This document shows positions 30,902-43,426 of a DNA stretch of 64,000 nucleotides, piece by piece. This stretch comes from Hyaloscypha bicolor E (Eukaryota; Ascomycota; Leotiomycetes; Helotiales; Hyaloscyphaceae). The first letter of the stretch is position 1, and every line of letters starts with the position of its first letter. The notes beneath the pieces are model-generated. The model made no database searches, was not told the origin of the DNA, and was given only the letters and a program-made list of their open reading frames with translations. A program made the translations under genes and the position numbers. The DNA lies in assembly GCF_002865645.1 (NCBI RefSeq), contig NW_020194519.1:1299542-1363541 (forward strand). Reading direction: 5' to 3'.

Positions 30902-33900
30902 TTACATTTGGATGTGCTGGTGGGTTGCGTGAGGTGCTGATTGCTGAAGAGAGTTTCTGTGGGAGTGTGGGGTAGAAGTGGCTATGTTGCAGCTTGGTTT
31001 TTTGGAAGATTTAAGTTGGTAGCTTTCTGATGGTGGCTTTGCGGTCGTAAGGAGATTGGTGAGTTTGTGGTAGAGAAAGGTAGATGAACTGGTATGAGGA
31101 TGGGGGGGTGGGCGCTTGTGGCTTCAGGATTGTTGCTGCTGCTGTTTGGTGCAGAGTGCCAAGTTCGATTGAAGATGGGAACTCCAAAGTTGGGAGTAAA
31201 TTTGTACAAGAAGGCACTGCCTTTCTTACTGAAGAAGAAGAGCAGAAGTGAGGAGACTTAATATCTCACTCGGAGCTCATAACCTATCTACGGAAAAAGG
31301 TTTACAGAAGTCGGGTCCCTGCCTCTATTTATGCCGTAGAAGGTCCCACAGAACCAAAACCTCAGTTACACAAGTTCAACGCACGTGCTCTATTTCTAGC
31401 CTACCCTCAGTCCCTTTTTGCTCTGTGTATTTCGAGACATTCCTTTTCTTATTGGTATCATACTATGTTCATGGAGTTTACACGGTTTATTCTTGGAAAG
31501 CCGTTCCCGGGCTTGGGTTCTGCGTGTGATGAGGTTGCATCTGCGCCGTTATCTTGCCGCTGGGCTTGGTCCGTCCCGCCAACTCGCAAAGGCCTGGGCA
31601 AGAACTGTTTTCCCAGCACCCCATATACGAGTTGTGAATGCCAATTCGCTCGGATAAAGGTAAGATGTTCTTTCTCTCATTGGACTTGCGAGAAAGTCAA
31701 GTTGCGGTAAGGACAGTTCGTTGATGGCGTTCCATCCTTCACCTGTTCGGGTGCTGGAGGAACAAGCATTTGCTCGATTTTGACGTGGAATGACCCAGAC
31801 AAAAGAAAATTGGGTGCAGCGCTGGCGCGATCAGCAACATGGTTGGCTAACAATTGGGAAAATTCCAACTTAAATCGCCGATCCTGTTTCCAAATTTGAC
31901 AACCCCAGCGAGCAGCACGCCACCCCATGTCCTCGGGACTTGCAGAGATATGAACAAAGGAAGGATTTGCCAGGTCCCGACGAGCAAAAGCGTACTCGGC
32001 GTTAACCCAAAGCCTCGGGATCTTTGTTCGCAAAATCAGCACGACGAAATCATCTTTTGACCTACACGGAACTCTTGATTGGAAGCAGCCGCGCTGAGGT
32101 GGCGTGGGTATGCATAAAGCCAAGTCAGCACGTTGGCGTTGCGTCAAATGAATTCCTGGAAGTTCTGTACAACATCAGATCCCTGCTTTGTACCGATACA
32201 AAGGCAAGTTCTCGGGCATCCACGAGAAACTTGCAGTTATTTCCATGTTGGTTGCAACACGCCTCCACACGTGCCCTTATGTCTCTGCATTGAAAATCGG
32301 ACAGAGCAGGATATGCACAATGATAAGGTTGATCCTAAGATGGATGGAAGCACGATTCCCATGTTCCGCTCACTAAGAGGAGAGTAGTGCCCATCATGAT
32401 TATTGGGAGCGGTTGCGCTTATGGTCGCATGTGCAAGAGCGACCCGAGGATCATGGCTCCGGCCAGGCGGACCGGGCCAGTCGCGCTTCTCAACCTTATC
32501 CACTTTGCATTGCACTGGGAAATCCCACTTAACCTTAGCTGCTCGACAGCAGGAAGAGAAGAAAGAGATTAGAGAGAAATAAGGGTCAATCGAACTTGAC
32601 GGGCAGTAGTGGGGCCTAACAGAGGGAATCACAGTGCGGTGGCGGCGCCGAACCGCTCAACCCACATATCATTGCCGACGAAAGTGACGACGAAAACCCA
32701 ATGCCAGGTCTAACGCTTGTCACGCAAAGCCAGAAGCCAGAAGCGAGAAGCCAGAAGTGACTTTGCCACGTCGAGCGTCTGGAGACTCGATGAGAGCCAT
32801 TCTCAGAAATGCTCCTTGTCTGGTCACCGAATGCAGGAAGAGTCACGAGAGGAACCGACAGACTGGTACCAGGCTGTGACCAAGAAAGGGGCGTGATGAT
32901 CGGGGCCAGCAGAGAGTCAGAACCTAGAAGACGTCTGCGGTTGGCCGCCAAGCGAACTGCGTCTGTATCCGCGCCGCCTGTCGGCTGTTTAGTGGAGCTG
33001 CTGCGTTTGAACAGGCATGTCTGCGTCTGCACCGCTTCCCAATCCAATATGCGCAGGGCTAGGCGCTATGTGCAACTCGTCACACCGTTAAGCGCGTTGT
33101 CACGCGACGGGAAGGGGGCTGGGAGACCCAAGACAGCCCTGGGAAGCGCTTAGAACGCAGGTTGAGTGGCCAAGTCTGAGCGTTGAAGCCTTCACATGGG
33201 GCCCGCGTTGCAGGCCGGGTCGCACAAGACTATCAGGTGGGTGCTCCCTGCTCCCCGGGGTGAGATACAGGACGCGCATCTGCAAGAGCGAGAGGGTCAA
33301 TCGTGATTGGCAGCTGTTGACATGCGCAAGGAACAGCCAGCTCCACCCCGCCGCATTGCTGGCCCGGGCCAGGCGCTGGAGTTGTTGCTTTCATTGCTGC
33401 TCATTCGCAGATATCGTGTGCAGGCTGAAACCTTTACGCGCCGACCAGGCTGGATCCATGCCAGCCCATGCCAGCCCATGCTGGGTGGGTAGCCAGAGCG
33501 CCAAAGTTCCACGCCTGGGAGACGTGCTCCGTCCAAGGAGACAGCGGGGAAAAAGCATTGCACCAAGGCACCTCTTCATGCGGGTAAGCGCTGGGCAGAC
33601 CCCAACTTCAGCACCGTGCAGAGAGGGCTGATGGCCCTGTGGCATCACGGCCTTTTCGAGTCCAAGTGTGCTCAGCGGCCGGTATTTGCCCAATACTCGC
33701 CCCACCCAGTCTGTCTTCCTCCAATCAGCGCAGACCAACATCGGTTCTGGCTGGGGGTTTTGTGCGTGTGTGTGTGTGTGCTGCACTCACTGCTGCACTG
33801 CTGCTGCGAAGCCCGCGATAACCTTAACCCCTGAACGAACGAACAAGCGAGGCGGTTGGTCGACCGACACGCTTCACTCCGGCAAATAAAGCCCACCTGC

Positions 33901-34098
33901 CCAATATATGCTGCTATTTCTATTCTCGTCCCCCGCCCTCAATCCTACCGTCTATCTTCTCCACCTTCCCCAGTCTCGTCTTCTCTCTGTCTTTATCAGG
34001 CTCTCATCACCATTTCCCCAGCCGCCAATCCAAGACTGTACCCCCGTACTCTCCTTTCATTTTATGCATCGAAGCAGTTGATCTAGGCCGTTGCGACG
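30902..34098. other. 3.2 kb gene-poor stretch upstream of NTA1
   Basis: No gene is supported on either strand. The left part (to ~31240) has strong strand asymmetry (G/T-rich on plus). The right part (about 32400-33850) is GC-rich with short direct repeats: AGAAGCCAGAAG units near 32731-32757 and ATGCCAGCCC units near 33458-33480. Open frames here are short and unrelated to known proteins. CT-rich sequence at 33930-34070 is a likely promoter/5' leader of NTA1. Confidence 0.45.
33761..33780 (+). repeat. GT dinucleotide microsatellite
   Basis: About ten GT units with one interruption (TGTGCGTG). It is in non-coding sequence upstream of NTA1. Confidence 0.9.
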
Positions 34099-36312
34099 AT
34101 GAGGATTGCATGTCTTCAGGTACGGAATCTCACGGAGTTGCAGCTGGCGGTGCCGACGCCTTCATGCGCTGACTTCCCATGCAGTTCGCCCCGCAGGTTG
34201 GCGACGTCGATAACAACTTGAATCGCGCCGATGCTGTGCTGAGCAAAGCGAATCCGCAGAAGCTAGATCTCTTGGTCTTGCCCGAGTTGGCGTTTTCAGG
34301 TGAGTCCGGATTCCGGGATCGCAGCTTTCGTCTGTCTTGCCCAGCAATGCGACTTCGAAGAGGGCAGCTCAGTACAGTACTGTAGCTTTTTCCTTCTTCA
34401 AGCCGGTCCATGATTGGGCTCCAAGACGATCGCAACACTCTCCTCAAGGATTATCCTCTTTTCCAACGAATACCACGACTGACGTGGACAGGGTACAATT
34501 TTAAATCGTTGCAACAGATCAGTCCGTACTTAGAACCGACCACTTCCGGAATTACATCGCTTTGGGCGAGGACGACGGCCTTGAAATACGAGTGCGTCGT
34601 TACGGTTGGGTATCCTGAGAAGGTCGATATCACTCCCAAATGGCCCGCATCGCCAGAGTACTACAATTCGGCCATCACGGTCAACGCGGATGGCGAAACA
34701 ATCGCGAATTATCGAAAATCGTTTCTCTATTACACCGACGAAACTTGGGCACTTGAGGGACCAGATGGATTCTTTGATGGAGAAATAGAAGGGCTTGGGA
34801 ATGTAGCAATGGGGATTTGTAAGTGGCCGACTAGATCATTCGAGCGTGAGTACAGTTTTTTGATGCTCGACTAATAATAACCAGCTAACAATTCTTCCTT
34901 AGGCATGGACTTGAAGTAAGCAACTCTTCACACAATCTCTGGTGACTTTGCTGACCATGCCTTGCTGTAGTCCGTACAAATTCGAAGCACCTTGGAGCGC
35001 CTGGGAGTTTGCATACCACATCATTCACAAGGAGGCCAATCTTGTCATTCTTTCGATGGCGTGGCTCACTCGCGAGGATGCCAGATCATACAGTCGATGT
35101 CCGAAAGATCCAGACATGGAGACGTTGTCCTACTGGCTTGCTCGACTGGAGCCTCTTATTCGAGCCGAGACGGAAGGCGAAATCATCTGCGTTTTTGCCA
35201 ATCGAAGCGGAATAGAAGAGGAAGCAGTGTATGCTGGCACAAGCGCAGTCTTGGGAATTCATGCTGGCGAAGTCAAAGTCTATGGAATCTTGGGGCGTGG
35301 CGAGAAGGAGCTTCTCGTAGTCGACACGAACAAACGCCCGCAAGCAAAGCTTGTCTCACAACCAAATTCCACGGTGTCGGATGCCAATGACGACCAAAGA
35401 GATATCAAAGGCGACCCGAAAGATGACAAACCTAGCGAAAAGGCTGGGAAGGCTGAGAAAGCCGAGAAGGCCGAGATAAATTTAACCGCGGAATTCAACG
35501 CCGAGTCGAGTGCTGAGACGAGCACCGATGAGAGAACGAATTCAACGGTGTCGGACATGTCCGATTTGAGCGTTAACACGCAGATGACAGCGTGCACCAC
35601 TCCAGATTTCCCGCAGGCGTGTTTCCCGAAATCGATGGAAGACGTGGTGACTCCACTTTCTCCCGTCGATGCGAACTCTCCGAGTGTGTTTTTTGCACCC
35701 AGATGCCGTCGACCAGATGGAGACACTCTCCGCGAGAGTCTGAAGTCAAGTATTGGCCAGCAAGAATTTCAGGCTGCAAAAGCTGATTCCCCAACTTTTG
35801 TTCGACCCGCTTCACCAAAGTCGCGAAATGCAAGTCGGACACGACAACTAGAGTACCAAGAGCCAGCTCTCAGAACCCACGACCTTGCGCAAGAGGAGCA
35901 AGTAACCAGAAAAGATTCTCCAGTCGTTTTTCGACCGCCATCACCAAAGTCGCGAAATGCCAGTCGAACACGACAACTAGAGTACCAAGAACCAGCTCTC
36001 AGGACCCACGACCTTGCGCAAGAGGAGCAAGTAACTAGAAAAGGTTCTCCAGCCATTTTTCGACCGCCATCACCAAAGCCGCGAAATGCCACTCGAACAC
36101 TAGAACCCGAGCACCAAGAGCTGGCTCTGGCCTCCCACGACCTCGCGAAAGAGGAACAGATAATACACCGAGTCATTGGCATCCAATCGCCCGTCCAACC
36201 GCACTCCGCGGCTGCAGCGCCAGACCGACATAATCCCTCATCCTCGCCCACTTACTTCGGCTCGCGGCGCTCGATCTCACTGAGTCCACGGCCGAAAAGC
36301 GCGATTTGGTGA
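34099..36312 (+). CDS. NTA1: Protein N-terminal asparagine/glutamine amidase, NTA1 type (nitrilase superfamily)
   Basis: Five exons (34099-34119, 34185-34299, 34492-34818, 34903-34915, 34971-36312) encode 605 residues. The nitrilase triad is present: Glu41 in LPELAFSG, Lys121 in YRKSFLYYTDE, and Cys155 in MGICMDLNPYKFEAPW. Nta1 deamidates N-terminal Asn/Gln, feeding proteins into the Arg/N-degron pathway. The catalytic Cys codon is split across an intron, and the next exon is only 13 nt (completing Cys, then MDL and part of Asn). The enzyme domain ends near residue 270, compared with 457 for whole yeast Nta1. The last ~330 residues are charged and probably disordered, with a KAEKAEKAE run and three tandem 43-residue repeats. 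The long tail is unusual. Confidence 0.92.
35785..36171 (+). repeat. Three 129-bp tandem repeats within NTA1
   Basis: Units start at 35785, 35914 and 36043. Each encodes 43 residues of the form DSPxxFRPPSPKSRNASRTR then QLEYQEPALRTHDLAQEEQV. Copies one and two are nearly identical and copy three is more diverged. The unit length is a multiple of three, so the frame is kept. The SPKSR motif is a plausible proline-directed phosphorylation site (inference). Confidence 0.9.
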
Positions 36313-37726
36313 TCGATGAGCAAAACGTGATCCGGAAAGGTCACATCGCTGTCCTTGTTGTACATTCATCATGAGACTTTGAGCGAGCATCTTCCTTTCT
36401 AAAATACTTAATTGCAGCGCGGAGTTGGCACGGGGCCCTCAGGGTCCAACTCAGGAAAGGCGGCGTCAGGTCAGCCAAACACACTTTGTGAAGGCTAGGG
36501 AGTATAGGGTGGTATCATGTATGTAAACATATCATGACAGACATGTGGTTCCCCAAGATCGTGTGTCTTCGTCAGGTGGTGCGGCTTCATTTGGGCGTGC
36601 TATGCTTACGTTGAGATGGGCAAGGCTCGAGTGAGATTGCCCAGATGAAGTTTCGGGTCTTTAGGGGAAGCAGACGGAGGAGGGAGAAGAGTAATCTAGA
36701 AGAAGGCATTCTTAAGATTCCAGTAGTAGCCGGTAGCCAATTTCATTGTTGATGACAGGACTTCTTCCAGACGTTCCTTTCTTGATCTTTCTCTCCCGTG
36801 ATTTTTATCGATATGGTTCTGATTTATGCGCAGCCAACACTGAGAAGGGCTACTAAAGGGCAGTGCAGAGATTGCGGCATAAAGTAACGAGGTTACAAGT
36901 GCATGCATACCTTAATTATGGGGGCCACTAATAAAGCCTATAGTGTCTCTGTAAGCCCTGTAAGCCTGGTAATTACCTCCTAATAGAGGCGTAAGCCCCT
37001 AATCATGTTAACGCTTTGGGGATACTTAAATGGAATACGATTCTCAACACAAAGGTTCGTTCTCCATATCCAGCATGATCACCTCTGTAGCTCAGCATCT
37101 CCCTGCTTTGACATCCCGCCATTCAAGAGTGACTCCTCTTATTTTGCAACTCTCAGCATAGCCATCTGATGGAGTTGGGTTACCCCGCATCCAAGGGCTC
37201 CATATGCGATCCTAAAGTTCGGACGGTGATGCGGTAATAAGGAAATGGTGGCAAAGAGGAAAAGGGGCTCGCTTAGTGTCCGCGGCTTCTAATCCACCAG
37301 AACCTCCGCGTCAGATTTGTCTTAGTCCATCTGGCTTTTTGGAGGTTGGTATTTTGACTCAGACAGTTTTCTAGACTCTTTTGGTCACGGAAACGTTTAT
37401 TTCTTTATCGGTGGCTGGAAGAGGTGTCAACTTTCATGCCGGCAATTGCGGAGAGATGGAACTCACCTGGACTTTAATCGGATGCGAATCGACTGGCATT
37501 CGGGGTTTAGTGCTCATTACTCGTGGCTCAATTACTGGCTATGGAGCTCCCGAAGACCTCTGGGGTTTATCTACAGGGAACTCTCAAGATCTCAATGCTT
37601 ACTCTCAGGTTTCGTGGAAGCCGATTCTCAATGTCTCTTCGTTTTGCCGGTTACCAAAGGAAATTCTATGAGCTTAGAAATCTGTGATAACAAAAACATT
37701 CGACTCTGGTACGGTCAGGAGCCAAA
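36313..37726. other. Intergenic: 3' regions of NTA1 and the mannosidase (convergent)
   Basis: No gene is supported. Around 36940-37000 the sequence GTAAGCC recurs three times within 45 bases. Open frames at 37381-37919 on the plus strand include shadows of the mannosidase C-terminus. Confidence 0.4.
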
Positions 37727-40517
37727 TCAATCATGTTGTCCCAAGTACGTCCACGACAACGGCTTCTCCCCTGCCTCCAGCCCTCGACAAGTCACGACCT
37801 GCTCATCTCCCGGCGCAATATCGATCGCACTATCCGAAATCAAAACCCCTTCCCTCTCCTCGGAAGTGAGCCCTTTCGTTGGTCTCTTCGCCGATACTCG
37901 AAGCTCATCACCATGTTGAGTGACGGATACTCCTCGGTCTTCAAACGAGAGATACTTGAGTGGCTGCGGCCAGTCCATATCACGGGAAACGCACACACCA
38001 TCAATCCGAATTCTAGCAGCAAGAACATGAGGCTCCTCTGTGAGGTTATCAATCATGCCATTAGCGATATCCGTTGAGCCGTTCGCAGCTACCGTGATCT
38101 CCTTGGTGATCTTCTCCTTGATGTCCTCGCCAGTCGAAATGGAAATGAAGCGCAGTTCAACTTCAGCCACAACTTCAGTCGTCTTGCTACTGACAACCCA
38201 CAGCTCCCATGGTAGAGTCTTTGCCGGTCGAGCGTGGCATACGCTCCAGTCGTGATGCTTTCGTCGCACACCGACGGCAATTGGTCTGAGGACTCGGGAC
38301 ATAGCGTAATATGCCGGCTTCTTACGGAGAAAGAAATCGATGATCGCCCAGGATGTGACAGGCCAGCAATCATTCAGCTGCCAGACGAGGGCGCCACCAC
38401 ACTTACGTGCTTGGCCCCATTGTCGTCGCCAGCCGCGGTATGCGAACATGAGAGCTTCACATTGGGCCAATTGAGTAAGATGTATGTATGCCTATCCCTC
38501 AATTAATATCTGCTGCTCAATGGACGCGCTTTAAACTTACGGCGAGATCTGTGGTCGTGCGAAAGTTCTCCACGAGGTACGTGGCAATCCTACGTTCGTG
38601 GCCATCAGCCTTGTTATGAAAATCTAGGGTCCGAGACTGCGGGTAAAGCTCAGAGGGATCTTTGACAAAGTGTTGAATGGTTTGCATATGAGGAAATGCC
38701 TCCGTCCCAAACTCTGAGTTGAACCTGCCGCCTAGGTCGTCGAAAATTTGGTACTTCTCTTGAGTCCCATGCCACACTGGCCACTTGTTAGGACTTGCTT
38801 TGAAGAAACGGATGGAGTCGCTTACCATTCCATTGATGAAGATCGCCAATAGTCTTGTCAGAAGTATCTTTCCCGCCGGAGAATGGAGAGCTTGGCCAGT
38901 ACGGAATATTTGGAGACTCATTCTTTATGACCTTCGGCAGAAGATGCTCAGAGATGTATCTGGCGGGATATGTAGATTTCAGCCATGATTCGGGATCTTT
39001 GTCTGCAAAGTCATAGTCCAGCTTGTACGATTCTTGAATCTGGTAGTCTTCGTTGTTTCCGGCATATATAACGATTGATGGATGGTGGCGTAGTCGTCGG
39101 ACGTTACAAACAGCCTCATCGCGGATCGAATCGAGGAGTTCCGGCCAGGTTGGATAACTTCCACAACCAAACATGAAATCTTGCCAGACGAGAATACCGA
39201 GCTCGTCGCAGAGATCGTAGAACACATCTTCCTCATAGATTCCACCGCCCCAGACCCTGAACCTGATTAGTAAAACTTCAGGACAGGAATAAGAGAACTA
39301 TTACCTCGTCATAACCTGATTTCCGTCGATCATCGTCTGCAGCCACTTTTTATACTTCCCTGCGTCTAGGCGAGGTATGAAGTTGTCGGCAGGAATCCAG
39401 CACGACCCAGCACAGAAGATATCGATTCCATTGATCCTGAAATAGAAGCTCTGGCCGATCTCGTCATCTTCCTGAATAAACTCTCCACGCCGAAAACCTG
39501 TTCGCTTAGACATTGTGTCCACCAGGAATTCGTGAGTGAAAACATCAACTGTGATTTCGTAGACAGTCTGAGCTCCATATCCATGAGGGTACCACAGTGC
39601 GGGATTTTCAATGGAAACGGAGACCTCCGCCAGACCATCAGCTCCGACAGCTGTTTCGTGCTGTGAAATGATCTTTTCTTGAAGTTTGACAGTGAACGCC
39701 ACTTTGTTGCTCGGCCCATCAATTCGAGCATACAACTTTCCTGAAGCCGCCCTCAAATCCTTGCTGACTTCGATTTGAGACCAGAGATCTGCAACTCGAG
39801 AATCGTAAATCTCGAGGTGAACTGGCCGCCACGGCCCTGCTGTCATGAGAACAGGACCCCAGTCCCAGCCCTATGTTCATATTAGTAAATGCATTCAAGA
39901 TTAGGTTGCTTCTTTGCCTACCCAATGATATTGTGCCTTCCGAACCCCCAAACGACCGGTTTCTTCGTTGTGGGTAATGAATCGGTACTCAGGATGTGCC
40001 TTCTCAAGTTCACGGCCACGTATCAACGCTGAATCGAAGTCAATCTCGAGAGAATTTTGGCCCGAGATGACGCTCTCAGTGACCTCGACGCGATATATAA
40101 GAAACATGTTTTCAGATTGCAGCAGGACTTTCCCATTGACCTTCACGGTTGCGAAAGTGTCGAGTCCATCGAAAACGAGTACAGACTTCGCCCCAGAGGG
40201 TACGCTGGGTGCATCAAAAGTTGTCTTGTACGTCCATGACTTCTCTCCGACCCATTCAGTTTTCAGTTCATTCATTCCAATGAAAGGATCCGGAATTCTG
40301 TTCTCCTCTTAGTGGTAATAAAGGCATCGGCCGTGTGCTGAGCATACAAGTTATTTTGCATCAGATCCAGATGGACCACGCTTGGGATTTTCTGTACAGG
40401 ATACCAGACATCCGCAGAAGATTCTGTTTGTCGAAAGCTCCATCCATTTTTGAGCTCTTGACGAGTCAGTCTCGATGTTTTCCGAACAGCAATATCTCCC
40501 ATGATTTCTGGTCTCAA
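37727..40517 (-). CDS. Beta-mannosidase, glycoside hydrolase family 2 (MndB type, no signal peptide)
   Basis: Six exons on the minus strand (40517-40348, 40297-39922, 39870-39305, 39256-38826, 38776-38541, 38491-37727) encode 847 residues. It releases mannose from the non-reducing end of mannan and glucomannan oligosaccharides. The order is a jelly-roll sugar-binding domain, an Ig-like domain, then the TIM barrel with RVWGGGIYE, the acid/base Glu440 in IYAGNNED and the nucleophile Glu536 in FNSEFGTEA. C-terminal beta domains follow. GWDWGPVL in exon 3 is also typical. There is no signal peptide, which points to the intracellular MndB clade. Starts at 40517 and 40502 are both possible. It is divergent from a sugar transporter 800 bases away, suggesting uptake followed by intracellular hydrolysis. 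Confidence 0.95.
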
Positions 40518-41317
40518 AAGTACCTGGGAAGATTGTAATTTGAGTAGAAAGAAAGGATGAAAATGAAACCTTAAGCAGAAGTTGGGGATGCAGACAGCAA
40601 GTGTGAAGATAGTAGGAGCTGAGTATCAAGAAAGAAAAGGAGTCAAGGAAAATTTCTTGCTATCGAGTTATCATTCAACATTTCCGCTTCTGGAACGGAG
40701 AACCAGGGTCCGCACCAGCATAACGCCTCGTTTTGGTTGATCTAATTCTTGAGTCCACTTCGTCTCCCCTCAGGTCCAGTGTTTTGGGTCAGCATTGAGC
40801 CGATTTGGTGCTCACATCCCGTTAGTCGCGGCAAGTGAGCCGAGGGGTGGGCATTTTGTTGCCATTAAACGTGGGGGGCCAATGTTCACTAGCCATTTTG
40901 GGCTCGGATTTTCGTACATCCTCCCCGGAACTTCTGAAGCAGGCGCGGATTTTCAAATTCGCGTGTAAGTATTATGACGATGACCCGGTGTGAGCCCTGG
41001 TATGGCGGGGTCTCCACGCTACCCCAAGTGCAACGTATGAATCTGTTTGAACTACTACTGTAGTAGCTTTTGTGCCAAGACGGCTAGATTTGTCCATAAG
41101 TGAGAAGAGAAGATCGTCACGCAGGGAGGCGTTACCTCGAGCTTTGTTTCTGGCGTTCTACGGTGTCTGGTCTAACTTGATTCATTTCAAGCTTTTGTCC
41201 CGCTTTGCTTCCTCGTCGAAATATAAATCTTCATGGTCCATGAAGAAAGTGCCTTGCAACCTTCGAATCATACTCTGACCTCGTCACTCCTACCTCATTG
41301 TCACAATTACCCCAGCC
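40518..41317. promoter_or_regulatory. Divergent promoter between beta-mannosidase and sugar transporter, with CreA-like sites
   Basis: GTGGGG at 40871-40876 and GCGGGG at 41005-41010 fit SYGGRG, the binding site of the carbon catabolite repressor CreA. CCAAT lies at 40879-40883. Such hexamers occur often by chance, but two of them between a glycosidase and a sugar transporter are at the expected place. No Zn2Cys6 CGG(N)xCCG inverted site was identified with confidence. Confidence 0.4.
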
Positions 41318-43314
41318 ATGTCTCTTGACACGAAGCAAAGCACCGATATAGTTGAGAATACCTCAGAGCCTCGAAGTGCCTTTGTAGGAAAGACAGAAAA
41401 GCCAGAACGAGTAGCCGTTGATAATTTCGCGGAAGTAGGCAAGCCTCCTGATCCATGGGGAAAGGGGGCGAAGAAGCTCTACATGATGTGCGCTCTGGTG
41501 TATTTGTGTTCTACTATGAACGGTAACTTGACCACACCTCTCTCTTCTAATTGAAAACCGCTGAGTCCCACCAGGGTATGATGGATCCTTGATGGGTTCA
41601 ATCAATGCAATCCCGGAGTACCAAGCTTATTACAACCTGGGAAGCAACGGTGCTGCTAGCACTGGCCTTGTTTTCTCCATTTTTCAGATCGGTCAGATGG
41701 TCGGCGCACTGTTCTCCTGGACTTGCGACTGGCAAGGGAGAAAGGTTCCCATTTTCGGCGGATGTTTCGGCGTTGTCATTGCCACTATCATTACTGCAGT
41801 TGCGCCAAATCGTAAGATTTCCACTCTCAACGGTTCCAATGATCACTGACAGTCGTCCAGTTGCAACGTTTATCGGTGGGAGATTCCTCCTGAGCTTTTG
41901 CTCGACTATTGCAACTGTCGCAGCACCTCTGTACTTGGTCGAAATATCTCCACCTCAATATCGAGCGACACTCGATGGAGGTGAGTTACTCTCCTTCGAC
42001 GATGAGCTGGCCAATTTACTGACTTTCTGATCTAGTTTACAACACGCTTTGTCAGTGACCTAGAACCCCTTCTGTGGAGTGAGCCTAACTTCAGTAGACT
42101 ATTTGGGTAGCATTCTGGCGACCTTCACGATCTATGGCGCGAACTTACACATCGGCGGTAATCTGAAATGGCGACTACCTCTTTGGCTTCAAATGTGAGT
42201 CCTGACTAAGTGTCCACTCAAAAACCTTGGTGCTAAGAAATCCAAGGGTTTGCCCGGCAATCGTCTGCCTTGGCGTGTATTTCATTCCCGAATCACCTCG
42301 ATGTAAGCAAGTCCTCCCTCCACACAAACTTGGTCACTGACTCTTTCCCAGGGCTCATCGGGAAAGGTCGATATGCAGAAGAAAGACTGATCATTGTCGA
42401 GTACCACGCGAATGGTGATGAAACTCATCCACTAGTCAACCTCGAGCTATACGAAATGGAGCAGTCTCTTCAAGTCCAAGGCATGACCTCTGCCCGCAAT
42501 TTTTTCGATATCCGTATCTTGTTCAACACCTCCAACCGCCGATATCGACTCATGTGCTGTGTGGCTATGGCATGGTTTGGGCAATTCTCTGGTAACAACA
42601 TTGCCTCTTATTATCTCCCAATCATGATTGCAAACGTCGGCATCAAGGACACCAACATGCAACTACTTCTCAACGCCATATATGCCGTGACGGGATGGAT
42701 TTCAGCAACGACCGGTGCTCGATTCCACGACATTGTTGGACGACGGAAGATGCTCATGGGATCCTGTGCTGGTATGGCCGTCTGTCTCGCTATCGTTGCT
42801 GGCACAGCAGCCGCGTATGAGCACAATCACGAAGCTTTTGCCGCCAGTCGAGCCAGCATCGCCTTCATCTTTATTTTCGGGGTCGTCTTTGCGTTCTCGT
42901 TCACTCCTATGCAACCCATCTATCCCGCAGAAGTCCTCTCCAGTAAGCTAAAACGCGAAACCAATGACCTAACCAGTATGCTAACGTTTCCAAGATGAGA
43001 TGCGTGCCAAAGGCATGGCAGTCTTTCAATTGACAGCCGTCTGCGCGGGATTTGTCAATACCTTTGCCGCACCACTCGCTCTCCAGTTTGTAGTCTCGGT
43101 TCCACATCGTCCTGGTCGTATGCTAACTCATGGCAGAAACATTAAATATTGGTTTTATGTGTTCTTCGTGTTTTGGGACGTCTTCGAATTTGTATTCATT
43201 TACTTCTTCGTTGAGACGAAAGGTCGTACCCTCGAAGAGCTAGACGAAGTGTTTGATTCAAAGAATCCAAGGAAGGCCAGTGCCGTCGCGCTGTCCGCAA
43301 GGACCGGTGCATGA
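41318..43314 (+). CDS. MFS sugar transporter (sugar porter family)
   Basis: Nine exons encode 530 residues: 41318-41522, 41575-41811, 41861-41980, 42036-42050 (15 nt), 42095-42194, 42247-42302, 42352-42942, 42995-43085 and 43137-43314. It is a 12-helix plasma-membrane hexose or oligosaccharide/H+ symporter. Signature elements are [11 protein letters not shown] after helix 1, DWQGRKVPI in the first loop, PESPRW before the central loop, [14 protein letters not shown] in helix 7, DIVGRRK, and [15 protein letters not shown] at the end. This is the layout of the lactose/cellodextrin-permease-like branch, but the substrate cannot be read from sequence. It is convergent with the Zn2Cys6 gene (112 bp gap) and divergent from the beta-mannosidase. 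Confidence 0.93.
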
Positions 43315-43426
43315 ACGAATGGCACTTGTGTCGGGCCAGATTGGAAAGCAATTTTGGTATGTGTACATTTGGTTGGAAGGCTTGTTGGGGTGTCTTGTAC
43401 TGCGTAAGGTCTGTACTTGTTGCTTC

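Noticed and set aside
36930..37010. GTAAGCC-rich patch as a transposon end
   Set aside because: No terminal inverted repeats, target duplication or transposase remnant could be seen nearby.
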